Position numbers and translations under genes: made by a program
Shown: in pieces, positions 8,551-18,436 of the stretch
How positions within the stretch are numbered: position 1 is the stretch's first letter
Layout: each line of letters opens with the position of its first letter
The notes under the pieces: generated by a model
Told to the model about the DNA's origin: nothing
Database searches by the model: none
The model's input: the letters and a program-made list of their open reading frames with translations, nothing else
Assembly: GCF_001425785.1 (NCBI RefSeq)
Contig: NZ_LMDI01000004.1
Span: 1-64,000 of the forward strand
Length of the DNA stretch: 64,000 nucleotides
Source of the DNA: Rhizobacter sp. Root1221
GTDB lineage: Bacteria; Pseudomonadota; Gammaproteobacteria; Burkholderiales; Burkholderiaceae_C
Direction of reading: 5' to 3'

Positions 8551-9483
8551 ATGAGCATCTCGTCGACCGGCCAGACCAGCAACGCCCTCGCGGGCGACCT
8601 GGGCCAGATCTCGAAGCTGCGCAACAGCGCGTCCACCGATCCGCGCGCCGCCATCAAGGAAGCCTCGAAGCAGTTCGAGGCGATCTTCATGCAGCAGATG
8701 CTCAAGGGCATGCGCGACGCGAATGCGACCATGTCGCCCGGCATGCTGGACAACTCGGGCACGAAACTCGGCACCGAAATGCTGGACCAGCAGTTCTCGA
8801 AGGAGATGACCGGGCGTGCCGGCGGCCTGGCGGAACTGATCGAGAAACAGCTTCAGCGCCAGATCGGCGACCCGTTGGCCACGATGGCCAGCGAAGCCGC
8901 CGCCAACCCGGCGCAGCCCGAACCTGCACGCAAGTCGTTCCTGAGCCGCGTGTTCTCGCGCGACACGGAAACCGCCGCGGCGCAGAAGCCCATCTCGCTG
9001 CAAGGCCGCGAGAAGCAGGTCGATTTCCTGAAACGCCACGAGGACGCGGCCAAGGCGGCCGAAGCCAGCTCCGGCATTCCCGCCACTTTCATGATGGCCC
9101 AGGCCGCCCACGAATCGGGCTGGGGCCGCCGCGAGATCAGGAACGCTGACGGCAGCACCTCGCACAACGTGTTCGGCATCAAGGCCGGTCCCGGCTGGAC
9201 CGGCAAGACCACCGACGTCACCACCACCGAGGTGATCGGCGGCCAGGCGCGCAAGGTCACGGCCAGGTTCCGCGCGTACAGCAGCTACGAGGAGTCCTTC
9301 AAGGACTACGCGAACATGATGAAGAACAACCCGCGCTACGCGAAGGTCGTCGAGAACAGCGAGTCGGCCCAGGGCTTCGCGAAGGGCCTGCAGCGCGCCG
9401 GGTACGCCACCGACCCGCAGTACGCCGACAAGCTCACGAAGATGATCAACACCACGCTGCGCCTGCAGCGCGCCACGGCCTGA
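8551..9483 (+). CDS. flgJ: Flagellar rod assembly muramidase FlgJ
   Basis: FlgJ is the rod cap that also opens the peptidoglycan for the rod. The 310-aa protein has the N-terminal rod-binding domain (ASKQFEAIFMQQMLKGMRDA, residues about 32-51) and a C-terminal glucosaminidase/muramidase domain (about 160-305). The latter contains the likely catalytic Glu in MAQAAHESGWG, plus HNVFGIKAG and ARFRAYSSYEESFKDY. It is the two-domain form found in beta- and gammaproteobacteria. Confidence 0.96.
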   Translation: MSISSTGQTSNALAGDLGQISKLRNSASTDPRAAIKEASKQFEAIFMQQMLKGMRDANATMSPGMLDNSGTKLGTEMLDQQFSKEMTGRAGGLAELIEKQLQRQIGDPLATMASEAAANPAQPEPARKSFLSRVFSRDTETAAAQKPISLQGREKQVDFLKRHEDAAKAAEASSGIPATFMMAQAAHESGWGRREIRNADGSTSHNVFGIKAGPGWTGKTTDVTTTEVIGGQARKVTARFRAYSSYEESFKDYANMMKNNPRYAKVVENSESAQGFAKGLQRAGYATDPQYADKLTKMINTTLRLQRATA

Positions 9484-9496
9484 TCGGAGAGACGGC

Positions 9497-11455
9497 ATGT
9501 CCAGCTTGATGGGTCTCGGCACGCGCGCGATGTTCGCCAACATGGCGACGCTGCAAAGCATCGGCAACAACATCGCGAACGCCAACACCAAGGGGTACTC
9601 GCGGCAGGAAACACAGCTGGAGACGGCCGGCGGGCAGTTCACCGGCGCGGGGTTCTTCGGGCAGGGCGTCAACATCACGACGATCACCCGCTCGTACGAC
9701 CGCTTCCTCACCACGCAGTCGGCGGCGGCCGCCTCCGTCGCGTCGTACGACAGCACCCGCGCGAGCCAGCTGTCCCAGCTCGAGAACGTGTTCACGCTCG
9801 GCGAAAAGGGCCTCGGGCACGCGGCCGGCCAGTTGCTCAATTCGTTCGTCGACATGGCCAACAACCCGAGCGACGCGTCGGCGCGCCAGGTGGTGCTGAC
9901 CCGTGCGCAGGAGCTGTCGGGCCGCTTCAAGGCGGCCGGGGAACAGCTCGACGCGTTGCAGGGCGGTGTGGCGCAGGACATGAAGACGGCCACGTCCACC
10001 GTCAACGCGCTGGCCCAGCAGGTGGCGGCGCTCAACAAGCAGATCTCCGCGCAGAACGGCACCGGCCATTCGCCCAACGACATGCTGGACCAGCGCGACC
10101 AGCTGGTTGCGCAGATCAGCAGCTACATCAACGTCACCACCATCCCGGCCAGCGACGGTTCGGTGGGCCTGTTCGTGGGTGGGGGCATGTCGCTCGTGCT
10201 CGGCGGCAACGCCAACACGCTCAAGGCGGCCACCGACCCGTACGACCCGTCGAAGCTGCAGCTCGCGTTGCAGGAAGGTGGCGTCGACCGCCTCGTGCCC
10301 GGTTCGGCGATTGCCGGCGGCTCGATCGCCGGGCTGATGAAGTTCCAGAACGAGGATCTGACCGACGCCCGCAACCTGCTCGGCCAGATGGCCGTGTCGA
10401 TCAGCGGTGCGCTGAACCAGCAGCAGGCCCTCGGCCTTGACCTCGGCCAGCCCGCATCGATGGGCGCGCCCCTCTTCAGCGTGGGTGCCCCGAAGACGCT
10501 GCCGGCCAATTCGAACAGCGGCAATGCCGCCATCGGCGTCACCGTCAGCGACTTCACGCACGTGCAGGCGAGCGACTACGAGGTGCGCTACGACGGCAGC
10601 GACTATTCGATCGTCCGCCTGTCGGACGACCAGGCCGTCACCGGCAGCCCGTTCTCGGCCGCCGCGCTGGCCGCCGGCGTCAACGTCGAGGGCCTGACGA
10701 TCCAGCTGAACGCGGGCACGCCCGCCTCCGGTGACCGCTTCCTGCTGCAGACCGTCACCGGCGCCGCGCAGGACATGCGCACGGTGCTGAACGACCCAAA
10801 GGGCCTGGCCGCCGCGTCGCCCGTGACCGCGTCGTTCGGTGCGGACAACAAGGGCACGGCCACCGTGGCGTCGCTCGGTGCGGTCAACAACACACTCGAC
10901 CGCACGCTGACGGCCAACTTCACGTTCACGTCCGACACCGGCGACTACAACTGGGAGACGGTGGATGGATCCGGCACGGTGACCGGCACCGGCACCGGCA
11001 CGTGGACCGCCGGCCAGCCCATCTCGGTCAACGGCTTCGAGCTGAAGCTGAACGGCGTGCCGAAGAACACCGACACCATCAGCGTGAAGCCCACGCTCTC
11101 CACGGCCGCCAACAACGGCAACGCGCTGGCGCTCGCCAACCTCGACAAGGTGGCGTTCGTGGGGGCCCGGACGCTGCCGGACGGCACGCTGGTGCCCGGC
11201 AAGACCATCACCGATGCCTACGCGAGCGCGGTGTCGAGCATCGGTGTGCGGGTGCAGAGCGCGAACTCCGCCGCCAACATTTCCAGCTCGTTCGCGGCGG
11301 CGGCCGAATCGGCGCGGGTCAACAAGGCCGGCGTCAACCTCGACGAGGAAGCCGCCCGCCTGATCCAGTTCCAGCAGGCCTACCAGGCGTCCGCCAAGGT
11401 GCTGCAAGTGGCCCAGACGCTGTTCGACACACTGCTGCAGGCCGCTGGCGGCTAA
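9497..11455 (+). CDS. flgK: Flagellar hook-filament junction protein FlgK
   Basis: FlgK (HAP1) is the first junction protein between hook and filament. The 652-aa product starts MSSLMGLGTRAMFANMATLQ with IGNNIANANTKGYSRQE. It has the D1 helices (QVAALNKQI, DMLDQRDQLV) and ends with the conserved VNLDEEAARLIQFQQAYQAS and VAQTLFDTLL. The region about 330-550 is the variable outer part. The stop codon directly abuts a large hairpin. Confidence 0.96.
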   Translation: MSSLMGLGTRAMFANMATLQSIGNNIANANTKGYSRQETQLETAGGQFTGAGFFGQGVNITTITRSYDRFLTTQSAAAASVASYDSTRASQLSQLENVFTLGEKGLGHAAGQLLNSFVDMANNPSDASARQVVLTRAQELSGRFKAAGEQLDALQGGVAQDMKTATSTVNALAQQVAALNKQISAQNGTGHSPNDMLDQRDQLVAQISSYINVTTIPASDGSVGLFVGGGMSLVLGGNANTLKAATDPYDPSKLQLALQEGGVDRLVPGSAIAGGSIAGLMKFQNEDLTDARNLLGQMAVSISGALNQQQALGLDLGQPASMGAPLFSVGAPKTLPANSNSGNAAIGVTVSDFTHVQASDYEVRYDGSDYSIVRLSDDQAVTGSPFSAAALAAGVNVEGLTIQLNAGTPASGDRFLLQTVTGAAQDMRTVLNDPKGLAAASPVTASFGADNKGTATVASLGAVNNTLDRTLTANFTFTSDTGDYNWETVDGSGTVTGTGTGTWTAGQPISVNGFELKLNGVPKNTDTISVKPTLSTAANNGNALALANLDKVAFVGARTLPDGTLVPGKTITDAYASAVSSIGVRVQSANSAANISSSFAAAAESARVNKAGVNLDEEAARLIQFQQAYQASAKVLQVAQTLFDTLLQAAGG

Positions 11456-11614
11456 GAGGCTGAGAGTCTTTCGATCATGCTCGCTCATCACGCCAAAAGA
11501 CGGCCGCTCGTCGTTGCGAATGCTCGCCATAGCCCGAGCTATGGCAAGCATTCGCGCCTAGATCGGCCGCCTTTTGGCGTGCTGCTCGGGCACGCTCGAA
11601 AAACTCTCGGCCTC
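11456..11614. repeat. 159-bp imperfect inverted repeat between flgK and flgL
   Basis: The two arms, each about 78 nt, fold on each other around the loop CCGA at 11534-11537. The apex stem GCCATAGC/GCTATGGC is perfect. Further out, GCGAATGCTCGCC pairs with GGCAAGCATTCGC, CACGCCAAAAG with CTTTTGGCGTG, and the ends GAGGCTGAGAGT/ACTCTCGGCCTC pair with one mismatch. It begins right after the flgK stop and ends 34 bp before flgL. A mobile palindromic repeat or an RNA element moderating flgL expression are both possible. Confidence 0.9.
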
Positions 11615-11648
11615 TGACCGTTCCTGAAGACTCCATCCGGGTGACCCC

Positions 11649-12842
11649 ATGCGCATCAGTACAGCCAACGCCTATGACCTCTCGGTCGACGTCCTTGCCA
11701 AGCGGCAGATCGACCTGGCCCGCGTGCAGGAGCAACTCTCCACCACCAAGCGCGTGAACCGCGCGAGCGACGACCCCGCCGCGGCGGCGCGCGCCGAGCG
11801 TGCGCTGGCCGCCGAGATGCGCGTCGACGCGAACCAGCGCGCGGTGGATGCGAGCGCCAACGCCATGACCCTCACCGAAAGCGCGATGGGGGATGCGAAC
11901 GACCTGCTCCAGCAGGCGCGCGACGCGCTGGTGAAAGCCGGGAACGCGAGCTTCAGCGACGCCGAGCGCAAGGGCATTGCCGACGAACTGGCCGGCCTGC
12001 GCAAGCAACTGCTGGCGGTGGCCAACCGCACCGACGGCGCAGGCACCTACCTCTTCGGCGGCCAGGGCAGCGACCAGCCGCCGTTCGTCGACGCCGCCGG
12101 TGGTGTCGAATACCGCGGCACCAGCGGCGAGGTGCAGGCCGTCTCCGGCGAAACCCTGCCGCTCACCGTGGACGGCGAAAACGCCTGGATGCGCGCGCGC
12201 AGTGGCAACGGCGTGTTCGAGACCGTCGCGGTGACGAGCGGCGGCACCGCCTGGGTCGACAGCGGCCGGGTGACGAACCCCGCGCTTGTCACCGGTTCCA
12301 CCTACAGCATCCAGTTCGACGTCACCGCCGGTGTCACCACCTATTCGATCCTGCAGGACGGCAACCCGACCGCCGTGGCGGGCGCGCCGTTCAAGCCGGG
12401 CCAGACGATCGAGATCGACGGCATCGCCGCCAACATCACGGGGAGTCCCGCCACCGGGGACACCTTCGAACTGCGCCCGTCCGAGGCCGACCAAAGCATG
12501 TTCGACGTGATCGACCGTGCCATCGCCGACCTCAACACCCCCATGCGCACCGCCGCGCAGATCGCACAGTCCAACTCCTCCAACATCCGCGCCCTCGACG
12601 GGTCGATGAGCCAGCTCGCCGCGTCGCGCAGCAAGGTGGGGGAGACGCTGAACCGCATCGACAGCGTCACCGGCCGCCTGGAAGACTCCCGCCTGGCGAG
12701 CCAGACGGAACGCGCCGCAGCAGAAGGGCTTGACATGGTCAAGGCCATCTCCGAGTTCCAGAACAAGCAAACCGGCTACGATGCGGCGCTGAAGAGTTAC
12801 GCCATGGTCCAGAAGCTCTCGCTTTTCAATTACGTCAGTTGA
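11649..12842 (+). CDS. flgL: Flagellar hook-filament junction protein FlgL
   Basis: FlgL (HAP3) is the second junction protein and belongs to the flagellin family. The 397-aa product starts MRISTANAYDLSVDVLAKRQ with RVNRASDDPAAAARAERALA, and ends in flagellin-like helices (AISEFQNKQTGYDAALKSYA, then SLFNYVS). The middle (about residues 150-290) is a variable domain. It is the last flagellar gene of the operon, and its leader contains part of the flgK-flgL hairpin region. Confidence 0.96.
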   Translation: MRISTANAYDLSVDVLAKRQIDLARVQEQLSTTKRVNRASDDPAAAARAERALAAEMRVDANQRAVDASANAMTLTESAMGDANDLLQQARDALVKAGNASFSDAERKGIADELAGLRKQLLAVANRTDGAGTYLFGGQGSDQPPFVDAAGGVEYRGTSGEVQAVSGETLPLTVDGENAWMRARSGNGVFETVAVTSGGTAWVDSGRVTNPALVTGSTYSIQFDVTAGVTTYSILQDGNPTAVAGAPFKPGQTIEIDGIAANITGSPATGDTFELRPSEADQSMFDVIDRAIADLNTPMRTAAQIAQSNSSNIRALDGSMSQLAASRSKVGETLNRIDSVTGRLEDSRLASQTERAAAEGLDMVKAISEFQNKQTGYDAALKSYAMVQKLSLFNYVS

Positions 12843-12902
12843 GTTGCCTGTGCCTTCTGTGCCTGCCTTGACGCCATCTTTCCTGAACCCGGGAGCTCCC
12901 GC

Positions 12903-14108
12903 GTGAGTGACAACAACATCCTCGGCCAGGTGGCCCTGGGTTATTCCCCCTTCATCGACAAGAGCCGCGCCGTGTCCGCCACCCGGCTCACGGTGTTCCC
13001 GCTGCGCCCCGAATCGCCCCCCGACATCGCCCAGTTGCTGAACGCCGTGGGCAACGTGTGGCCGGCCACCGGTGGCCGGGTGTCGCTCAACGTGCTGAAC
13101 GAGGGCCTTCTCACCGACCTGATGAAGGCCGAGCCTGCGGCCAACCTGATGGTCGAGGTGCCGTCGTTCATGGCGTCCGATCCGGTCAACATCGACGCAT
13201 TGCAGGCGCTGCACAGGGCCGGCAACACGCTGCTGATCAAGGGGCGCCCGGTGCGCGAAGTGCCGCGCGAAGTGCTGCACTGCTTCACGTACTCGATCGT
13301 CGACCTGGCGGAAGACCGCCGCATCAACGAAACCGCCGCCACCGCACCCACCAACATGGGGCGTTCCATTCCTCACGTGCAGGCTGGCGTGCGCACGCTG
13401 GTCGAGATGGAAGGCAGCTTCAACCGCGGCGCGGCCGCCGTGCTCGGCTGGCCCATCGATGACGCCATCACCGAGTCCCAGTCGAAGGGCAAGGCCGCGT
13501 CGACCGACCTGCAGGTCATCGTCGAGCTGATCCAGCGGGTGGATGCCCAGGAGCCCATCGAGCGCCTGGAAGCCACCCTCAAGCGCGACCCGTCGCTCGC
13601 GTTCAAGCTGATGCGCTACATCAACTCGCCGGCCTTCGGCCTGCGGGTGGAAATCAGCTCGTTCCGCCACGCCATCATGATGCTCGGTTACCAGCGCCTG
13701 AAGCGCTGGCTGGCCCTGCTGCTGTCCACCGCCGGCAAGGACACCAACATGAAACCCGTGATGTTCGCCGCTGTGCGGCGCGGGTTGCTGATGGAAGAGC
13801 TGGTGCGTTCGTCGGGCGACGAGGAGATGCGCAACGAGATGTTCATCTGCGGCGTGTTCTCGCTGCTCGACCGCATGTTCAAGCAACCGTTCTCCGAGTT
13901 GCTCAAGACCATCCCGGTGCCTGAGCGTGTGTACCAGGCCCTCGTGGACAACACCGGCCCGTACCAGCCGTACTTCAACGTGGTACAGGCGGTCGAGAAC
14001 GAATCGCTCTTCGACTTCCGGGCGTCGGCCGAGGCCCTGATGCTGAGTGTCAGCGAGATCAACCGCTCGGTCCTCACCGCGCTGACCGCCGCCGCCGAGA
14101 TCGAGTGA
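12903..14108 (+). CDS. HDOD-domain signalling protein with degenerate EAL-like N-terminus
   Basis: The 401-aa protein has the layout of the EAL-HDOD (YuxH-like) family. Residues about 1-190 correspond to an EAL-like fold that lacks the catalytic E-x-L motif (the segment is ATRLTVFPLRP where active enzymes have the glutamate). Residues about 195-390 form an HDOD domain (LEATLKRDPSLAFKLMRYIN, then SFRHAIMMLGYQRLKRWLAL). It is therefore unlikely to degrade c-di-GMP and may act as a binding or scaffold protein. The GTG start at 12903 follows GGGAG at a good distance. It lies 60 bp after flgL, at the start of the signalling block. Confidence 0.85.
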   Translation: MSDNNILGQVALGYSPFIDKSRAVSATRLTVFPLRPESPPDIAQLLNAVGNVWPATGGRVSLNVLNEGLLTDLMKAEPAANLMVEVPSFMASDPVNIDALQALHRAGNTLLIKGRPVREVPREVLHCFTYSIVDLAEDRRINETAATAPTNMGRSIPHVQAGVRTLVEMEGSFNRGAAAVLGWPIDDAITESQSKGKAASTDLQVIVELIQRVDAQEPIERLEATLKRDPSLAFKLMRYINSPAFGLRVEISSFRHAIMMLGYQRLKRWLALLLSTAGKDTNMKPVMFAAVRRGLLMEELVRSSGDEEMRNEMFICGVFSLLDRMFKQPFSELLKTIPVPERVYQALVDNTGPYQPYFNVVQAVENESLFDFRASAEALMLSVSEINRSVLTALTAAAEIE

Positions 14109-14193
14109 CGCCCGCAGGGCCCGGCCCTGCGTACACTGCCGGAATCCCCCGGCCTCGCGGCCGGGCCCGTTCCCGCTTGCCGTTCCCCCGACC

Positions 14194-17100
14194 ATGGCCG
14201 ACCCGAAGGCGCTGCGTCATTTCCTCGATGTGGTTTCCGACGCCGTGGTCGTGCTCGACCGCGGCGCGGCCGTGCATTTCGCCAACACCGCTGCCACCCG
14301 CTTGTTGCACTGCCGCGCGGGCATGCCGGTGCGCGACCTGGCGCCGCTGCTCGGCGACGCCGTGGTGGAGGCCGTGTCGCAGACCTTGTCGCGCGGGGTG
14401 CCGCGCCTCGACGCACCGCGCCCGAACGTGCCCGAGCGCCTGGTGCTGCCCGATGGCCGCCCGTTCGACGTGGCCTTCGTGCCGTTCGAGGGCGAGCGCT
14501 GGGCGCTGCGCCTTGCACCGGCCGGGCCGGCCCAGGTCATCGACCCGCCGGCGGCCGGTGAGCTGATCGGCCTGTTCTGGGATTCCCCGTTCCCGGTGAT
14601 CGTGCAGGCCCCGGATTTCCGCATCACCCACGTCAACCCCGCGTACGTCGATTTCACCGGGTACACCCCCGACCAGCTGATCGGCCTCGACCCGCTCGAC
14701 CTGCAACCGGAGGAAGACCGCGAGTCGAACCGGGTGCTCCGCGAAGAGTCGCGCGCGGACCTGCCCGGGGCGGCCAGCGAACGGCTGGTGGAACGGCGCA
14801 TCGTCGATGCCATGGGCCGCGAGCGCTGGTTCCGTGCCGCCCGCCGCACGCTGGCCGACGAACACGGCGAAACACGGTTTGTCAGTGTGTTGCAGGACAG
14901 CACCGCCGAACACGTCGCCCGCGAGCGGGCCGACCGGTCCGTGCGCGAACTCGACGACTGGTTCGACCTGAGCCCGGTGGCCATGGTGCTGTTCGACGAC
15001 CAGGGGCTCGTCGTGCGCACCAACCCGGCCTTCGAGGGCCTGGCGGGGCACGTGCCGGTGCTGATGTCCGACGCGGACCCCCAGGTGCAGCAACTGCTCG
15101 CCTGGCAGGACGACGGGCCGTCGCCCGCGCTGCGCCCCGGTTCGACGCCGGTGGAATCGGTGGCCTGGTTCCCGCAGCCCGATGGCAGTGTCGTGCGGCT
15201 GCGTTCGCTCGTCCGGTGTTACCTGAGCGCCAGCGGCCAGCGCCGCTACATGGCGGTGATCGAAGACCGCAGCGTCGAGGAGGAACGCGACCTCGCCCAG
15301 GTGCAGATCGGTGCGCTGATGGACACGGCCGGCGTGGGCCTGGCCACCTTCGAGGAGTCCGCCGGCTGGGTGCAACACGGCAACGCGTTCGGCGCATCGG
15401 GGGGCGGGCAGGGCGGGGTGGTGTCCGCCGCGCTGCAGTCCATCCGGCGCGAGGTGGTGGTGCCCGAATCGCTGCCCGAATACGAACGCCTCCAGGCGGC
15501 GCTCCGGCAGTCGCAGCGCGCCGAGGTGCGCTACGCCATCCACCACCCGGACCTGGGCCAGCGCTGGCTGCTGACGCGGGTGGCGCCGGCCCGGCTGGCG
15601 TCGGGCAAGCAGACGCTGTCGGTGGTCACGCTCGACATCACCGACCAGCACCAATCCCACCAGCGCAGCGAACTGCTGCTGCGCGAGATGACCACCATCC
15701 TCGAAAGTGCCACGGTGGGCATCGCCTACCTGCGCGGCAACCGGCTCGTGCGTTGCAACCGCCGTTTCGAGGCGCTGCTCGGGTTCGGTGCGGGCGAGTC
15801 GATCGGCAACAGCCTGCAGGAACTGCTGGCCGGGCAACCCGATGCGGCGCGCCTCGTCGACGGCATCGAACGCGCCGTCGCGGATGGCACGCCGTTCGAA
15901 GCCGAGGTGGCGGTGAACCTGCCCGGGCGGCCGGGCCAGTGGTGCGGGCTGACCGTGCGCGCGGTGGGCGGGGCCGAGGGCGCGCCCGAGGTGATCGCCG
16001 TCCTCAACGACATCACGCGCCTGAAGGCGCAGCAGATCGAGCTGGAAGCCCTCGCGCGCGACCGCGAGCTGATGTTCAGCGTGTCTGACGTGGGCATTGC
16101 GTTCGTCCGCGGCGACCGCATCCAGCGTGCCAACGAGGCGCTGAGCCGGTTGACGGGCTACGAGGCCGCGCAACTCGGGCTGGCGCCGCTGGCCGAGCTG
16201 TTCGTCAACGCCAACGAGTACCGGCGCCTGCGCCAGTTGTCCGAACACGGGCTGCACCATGCCGGCCGCTGGAGCGGTGAACACCTGATCCGCCGCCGCG
16301 ACGGTTCGCTCGTGTGGGTGCAGGCGAGCCAGCGGCTGGTGGTCGACGGTGACCCGGCGGGTGGCTTCATCGCGTCGTTCGTCAACGTCGACGACCGGCA
16401 CCGCGCCCAGCAGGCTGTCGGGCTGCAGGCCGAACGCACGCGGGCCATCCTCGACTCGGTGCTCGTGGGCATCGTCACCGTGGGGCCCACCGGCATCGAG
16501 TGGATGAACCGCTCGGCACGGCGCATGTTCGGCGGCGACCTGGCCGACTTCGTCGACCAGCCCATCAGCACGGTGGCCACACCTGACGCGGACCACCCGT
16601 TTCGCCGCACGCAGTACCTCAACGACCTGGTCGAGGGCCAGGCCGAAACCTTCGAATGCCGCGTCAAGGCACGCGACGGCCGCGAGTTCTGGGTGGTGGG
16701 CAACGCGGTGGCCACCGGCCGCGAATCCACCGGCCGCCAGCTCACCTACGCGCTGCTCGACATCGAACGCCGCCGCCAGGCCGAGGCCCGCACCGCGCAG
16801 GCGCAGTCGTCGCTGCAGCGCATCATCGGTACCGCGCCGCTCGCCATCACGCTGTTCGACGCGGCGAGCCTGCGCATCCTGGAGGTGAACGGGGTCGCGG
16901 CACGCAGCGCCGAACACGTCGCGCACCAGATGGTGGGCCGCCTGCCCGAGGACATCTACCCGCCGGACGTGGCTGCGGTGCGCCGCGCCGACATGACCCA
17001 GGCGCTGTTCTCGATCGACGTGACGCAGCGCGAATACCGCGTGACCACCCTCGGCGAGAAGCGCCTGTGGGACGCCCGCTACCTGCCCCTCGCAGCACCC

Positions 17101-17814
17101 GGCCAGCCGCCCGACCAGCTGCTGCTGGTGGCCACCGACGTCACCGAGCAGCGCGCGGCGCAGGAAGCCCGGTTCGAGGCGGCCATCGCGCAGCGCGAGA
17201 TGCTGGTCAAGGAAGTGCACCACCGCATCAAGAACAACCTGCAGGGTGTTGCCGGGCTGCTGCAGCAGATCGGCGCGCGCAAGCCCGAGATGGCCGATGC
17301 GATGGCCGAGGTGGTGGGCCAGGTGCAGGCGATCGCCCAGGTGTACGGGCTGCAGGTGGGCGTGGCGGGCCCGCTGCGGCTGCGCAGCGTGCTCGAGGCC
17401 ATCACCGGGTCGGTGCAGCGCACCTTCGGCCGGGCCATCGTCTTCCAGGTTGACGGCGCCGTGCCAAACGCCTGGGGGCTGCCGGAGGCCGAGTCCATTC
17501 CCATCGCGCTCTCGCTGAACGAGCTGCTGACCAACGCGATCAAGCACAGCCCACCCACCGAGGGCGGTGCGCCGGAGGTGACGTGCCGCCTGGTCAGCAA
17601 CGAGGGTGGGGTGCAGATCGTGATCGGCAACGTGGGGCAGTTGCCGGCGGACTTCAACCTCGCCCGGTTTCCTGGCGGGGTGTCGGGACTGGGGCTGATC
17701 CGTGCACTATTACCACGCCGCAGTGCCAGCCTGAAGATCGAGCAGGACGACAATCACGTGGTCGCCACCGTGGCCATCGTGCCGCCGGGAGTCACCCGGC
17801 TCGGCGACCCCTGA
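14194..17814 (+). CDS. Multi-PAS sensor histidine kinase, HisKA_2 type
   Basis: This 1206-aa, apparently soluble kinase has about seven PAS-like domains in series. A clear one starts near residue 125 (LIGLFWDSPFPVIVQ, then GYTPDQLIGLDPLDL); others start near 250, 370, 490, 620, 750 and 865. The transmitter is of the HisKA_2/HWE type, with phospho-His in EVHHRIKNNLQG (about residue 1007), N-box NELLTNAIKHSPP and a late G-box GVSGLGLI. No transmembrane segment is evident. Kinases of this group often pair with single-domain or ANTAR-type regulators; the ANTAR regulator 600 bp downstream is the obvious candidate partner. The signal is unknown. Confidence 0.88.
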   Translation: MADPKALRHFLDVVSDAVVVLDRGAAVHFANTAATRLLHCRAGMPVRDLAPLLGDAVVEAVSQTLSRGVPRLDAPRPNVPERLVLPDGRPFDVAFVPFEGERWALRLAPAGPAQVIDPPAAGELIGLFWDSPFPVIVQAPDFRITHVNPAYVDFTGYTPDQLIGLDPLDLQPEEDRESNRVLREESRADLPGAASERLVERRIVDAMGRERWFRAARRTLADEHGETRFVSVLQDSTAEHVARERADRSVRELDDWFDLSPVAMVLFDDQGLVVRTNPAFEGLAGHVPVLMSDADPQVQQLLAWQDDGPSPALRPGSTPVESVAWFPQPDGSVVRLRSLVRCYLSASGQRRYMAVIEDRSVEEERDLAQVQIGALMDTAGVGLATFEESAGWVQHGNAFGASGGGQGGVVSAALQSIRREVVVPESLPEYERLQAALRQSQRAEVRYAIHHPDLGQRWLLTRVAPARLASGKQTLSVVTLDITDQHQSHQRSELLLREMTTILESATVGIAYLRGNRLVRCNRRFEALLGFGAGESIGNSLQELLAGQPDAARLVDGIERAVADGTPFEAEVAVNLPGRPGQWCGLTVRAVGGAEGAPEVIAVLNDITRLKAQQIELEALARDRELMFSVSDVGIAFVRGDRIQRANEALSRLTGYEAAQLGLAPLAELFVNANEYRRLRQLSEHGLHHAGRWSGEHLIRRRDGSLVWVQASQRLVVDGDPAGGFIASFVNVDDRHRAQQAVGLQAERTRAILDSVLVGIVTVGPTGIEWMNRSARRMFGGDLADFVDQPISTVATPDADHPFRRTQYLNDLVEGQAETFECRVKARDGREFWVVGNAVATGRESTGRQLTYALLDIERRRQAEARTAQAQSSLQRIIGTAPLAITLFDAASLRILEVNGVAARSAEHVAHQMVGRLPEDIYPPDVAAVRRADMTQALFSIDVTQREYRVTTLGEKRLWDARYLPLAAPGQPPDQLLLVATDVTEQRAAQEARFEAAIAQREMLVKEVHHRIKNNLQGVAGLLQQIGARKPEMADAMAEVVGQVQAIAQVYGLQVGVAGPLRLRSVLEAITGSVQRTFGRAIVFQVDGAVPNAWGLPEAESIPIALSLNELLTNAIKHSPPTEGGAPEVTCRLVSNEGGVQIVIGNVGQLPADFNLARFPGGVSGLGLIRALLPRRSASLKIEQDDNHVVATVAIVPPGVTRLGDP

Positions 17815-17835
17815 GTCCTGAGTCCTGAGCCGCCG

Positions 17836-18360
17836 ATGACGACCACCTGCCCCAAGTGCCGCCATGTCCGTGAAGCCCACGCCACGGTGCCGTCGTGGCA
17901 GTGCCCGAAATGTGGCGTGGCGTACGCGAAGGCGGCCGACGCCGTGGCGCCGGCGCCGAACGCCACCAGCTGGACACCCTCTGCACGCAGCCGGTCGGCC
18001 GACGGTGCGCCGTGGGGCAAGATGCTGCTCGGCGCGGTCGTGCTGGGCGCCGCGCTCACCGCGTTCCAGCGTTTGCCGGCCATGGCGTCGGGTCCGGACG
18101 TGGCCAAGCTTGCCTCCGCCACGGGCCCCGGAGACGTCGTGATGTTCACCACCAGCACGTGCCCGTACTGCAAGCAGGCGGCGTCCTGGATGAACCAGTA
18201 CGGTTTTGCCTTCACCGAATGCAATACCGAGACCCATGCGGCGTGCGCACAGACGTTCCAGTCCTATGGTGGCAATGGCGTGCCGTACCTCGTGGTGAAG
18301 GGCCATCACATGAAAAACGGCTTCAACAGCGACGAATTCCTGGAAGCTCTCACACCTTGA
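17836..18360 (+). CDS. Zinc-ribbon, membrane-anchored glutaredoxin-like protein
   Basis: The 174-aa protein combines three parts. A zinc ribbon lies at the N-terminus (CPKC at 5-8, CPKC at 23-26). A single hydrophobic segment follows (about 62-80, MLLGAVVLGAAL). The C-terminal glutaredoxin domain has the redox motif CPYC at 109-112 and a GVPYLVV segment with the usual cis-proline. The zinc ribbon would be cytoplasmic if the segment is a signal anchor, which would put the redox domain in the periplasm. Substrate unknown. It sits between the PAS kinase and the ANTAR regulator, and may simply be co-transcribed. Confidence 0.8.
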   Translation: MTTTCPKCRHVREAHATVPSWQCPKCGVAYAKAADAVAPAPNATSWTPSARSRSADGAPWGKMLLGAVVLGAALTAFQRLPAMASGPDVAKLASATGPGDVVMFTTSTCPYCKQAASWMNQYGFAFTECNTETHAACAQTFQSYGGNGVPYLVVKGHHMKNGFNSDEFLEALTP

Positions 18361-18436
18361 GACCCCTGCCGCCGACTCGATCGGCCACAATGCGGGTGTG
18401 TTGCCCTCATTCACTTTCCGCGCTGAAAGCCCATCC

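Noticed and set aside
11475-17547. Very long minus-strand open frames (906 and 1157 codons) across flgL, HDOD and PAS kinase genes
   Set aside because: They are antisense shadows; their translation is compositionally biased and lacks start signals, while the plus strand carries recognised domains.
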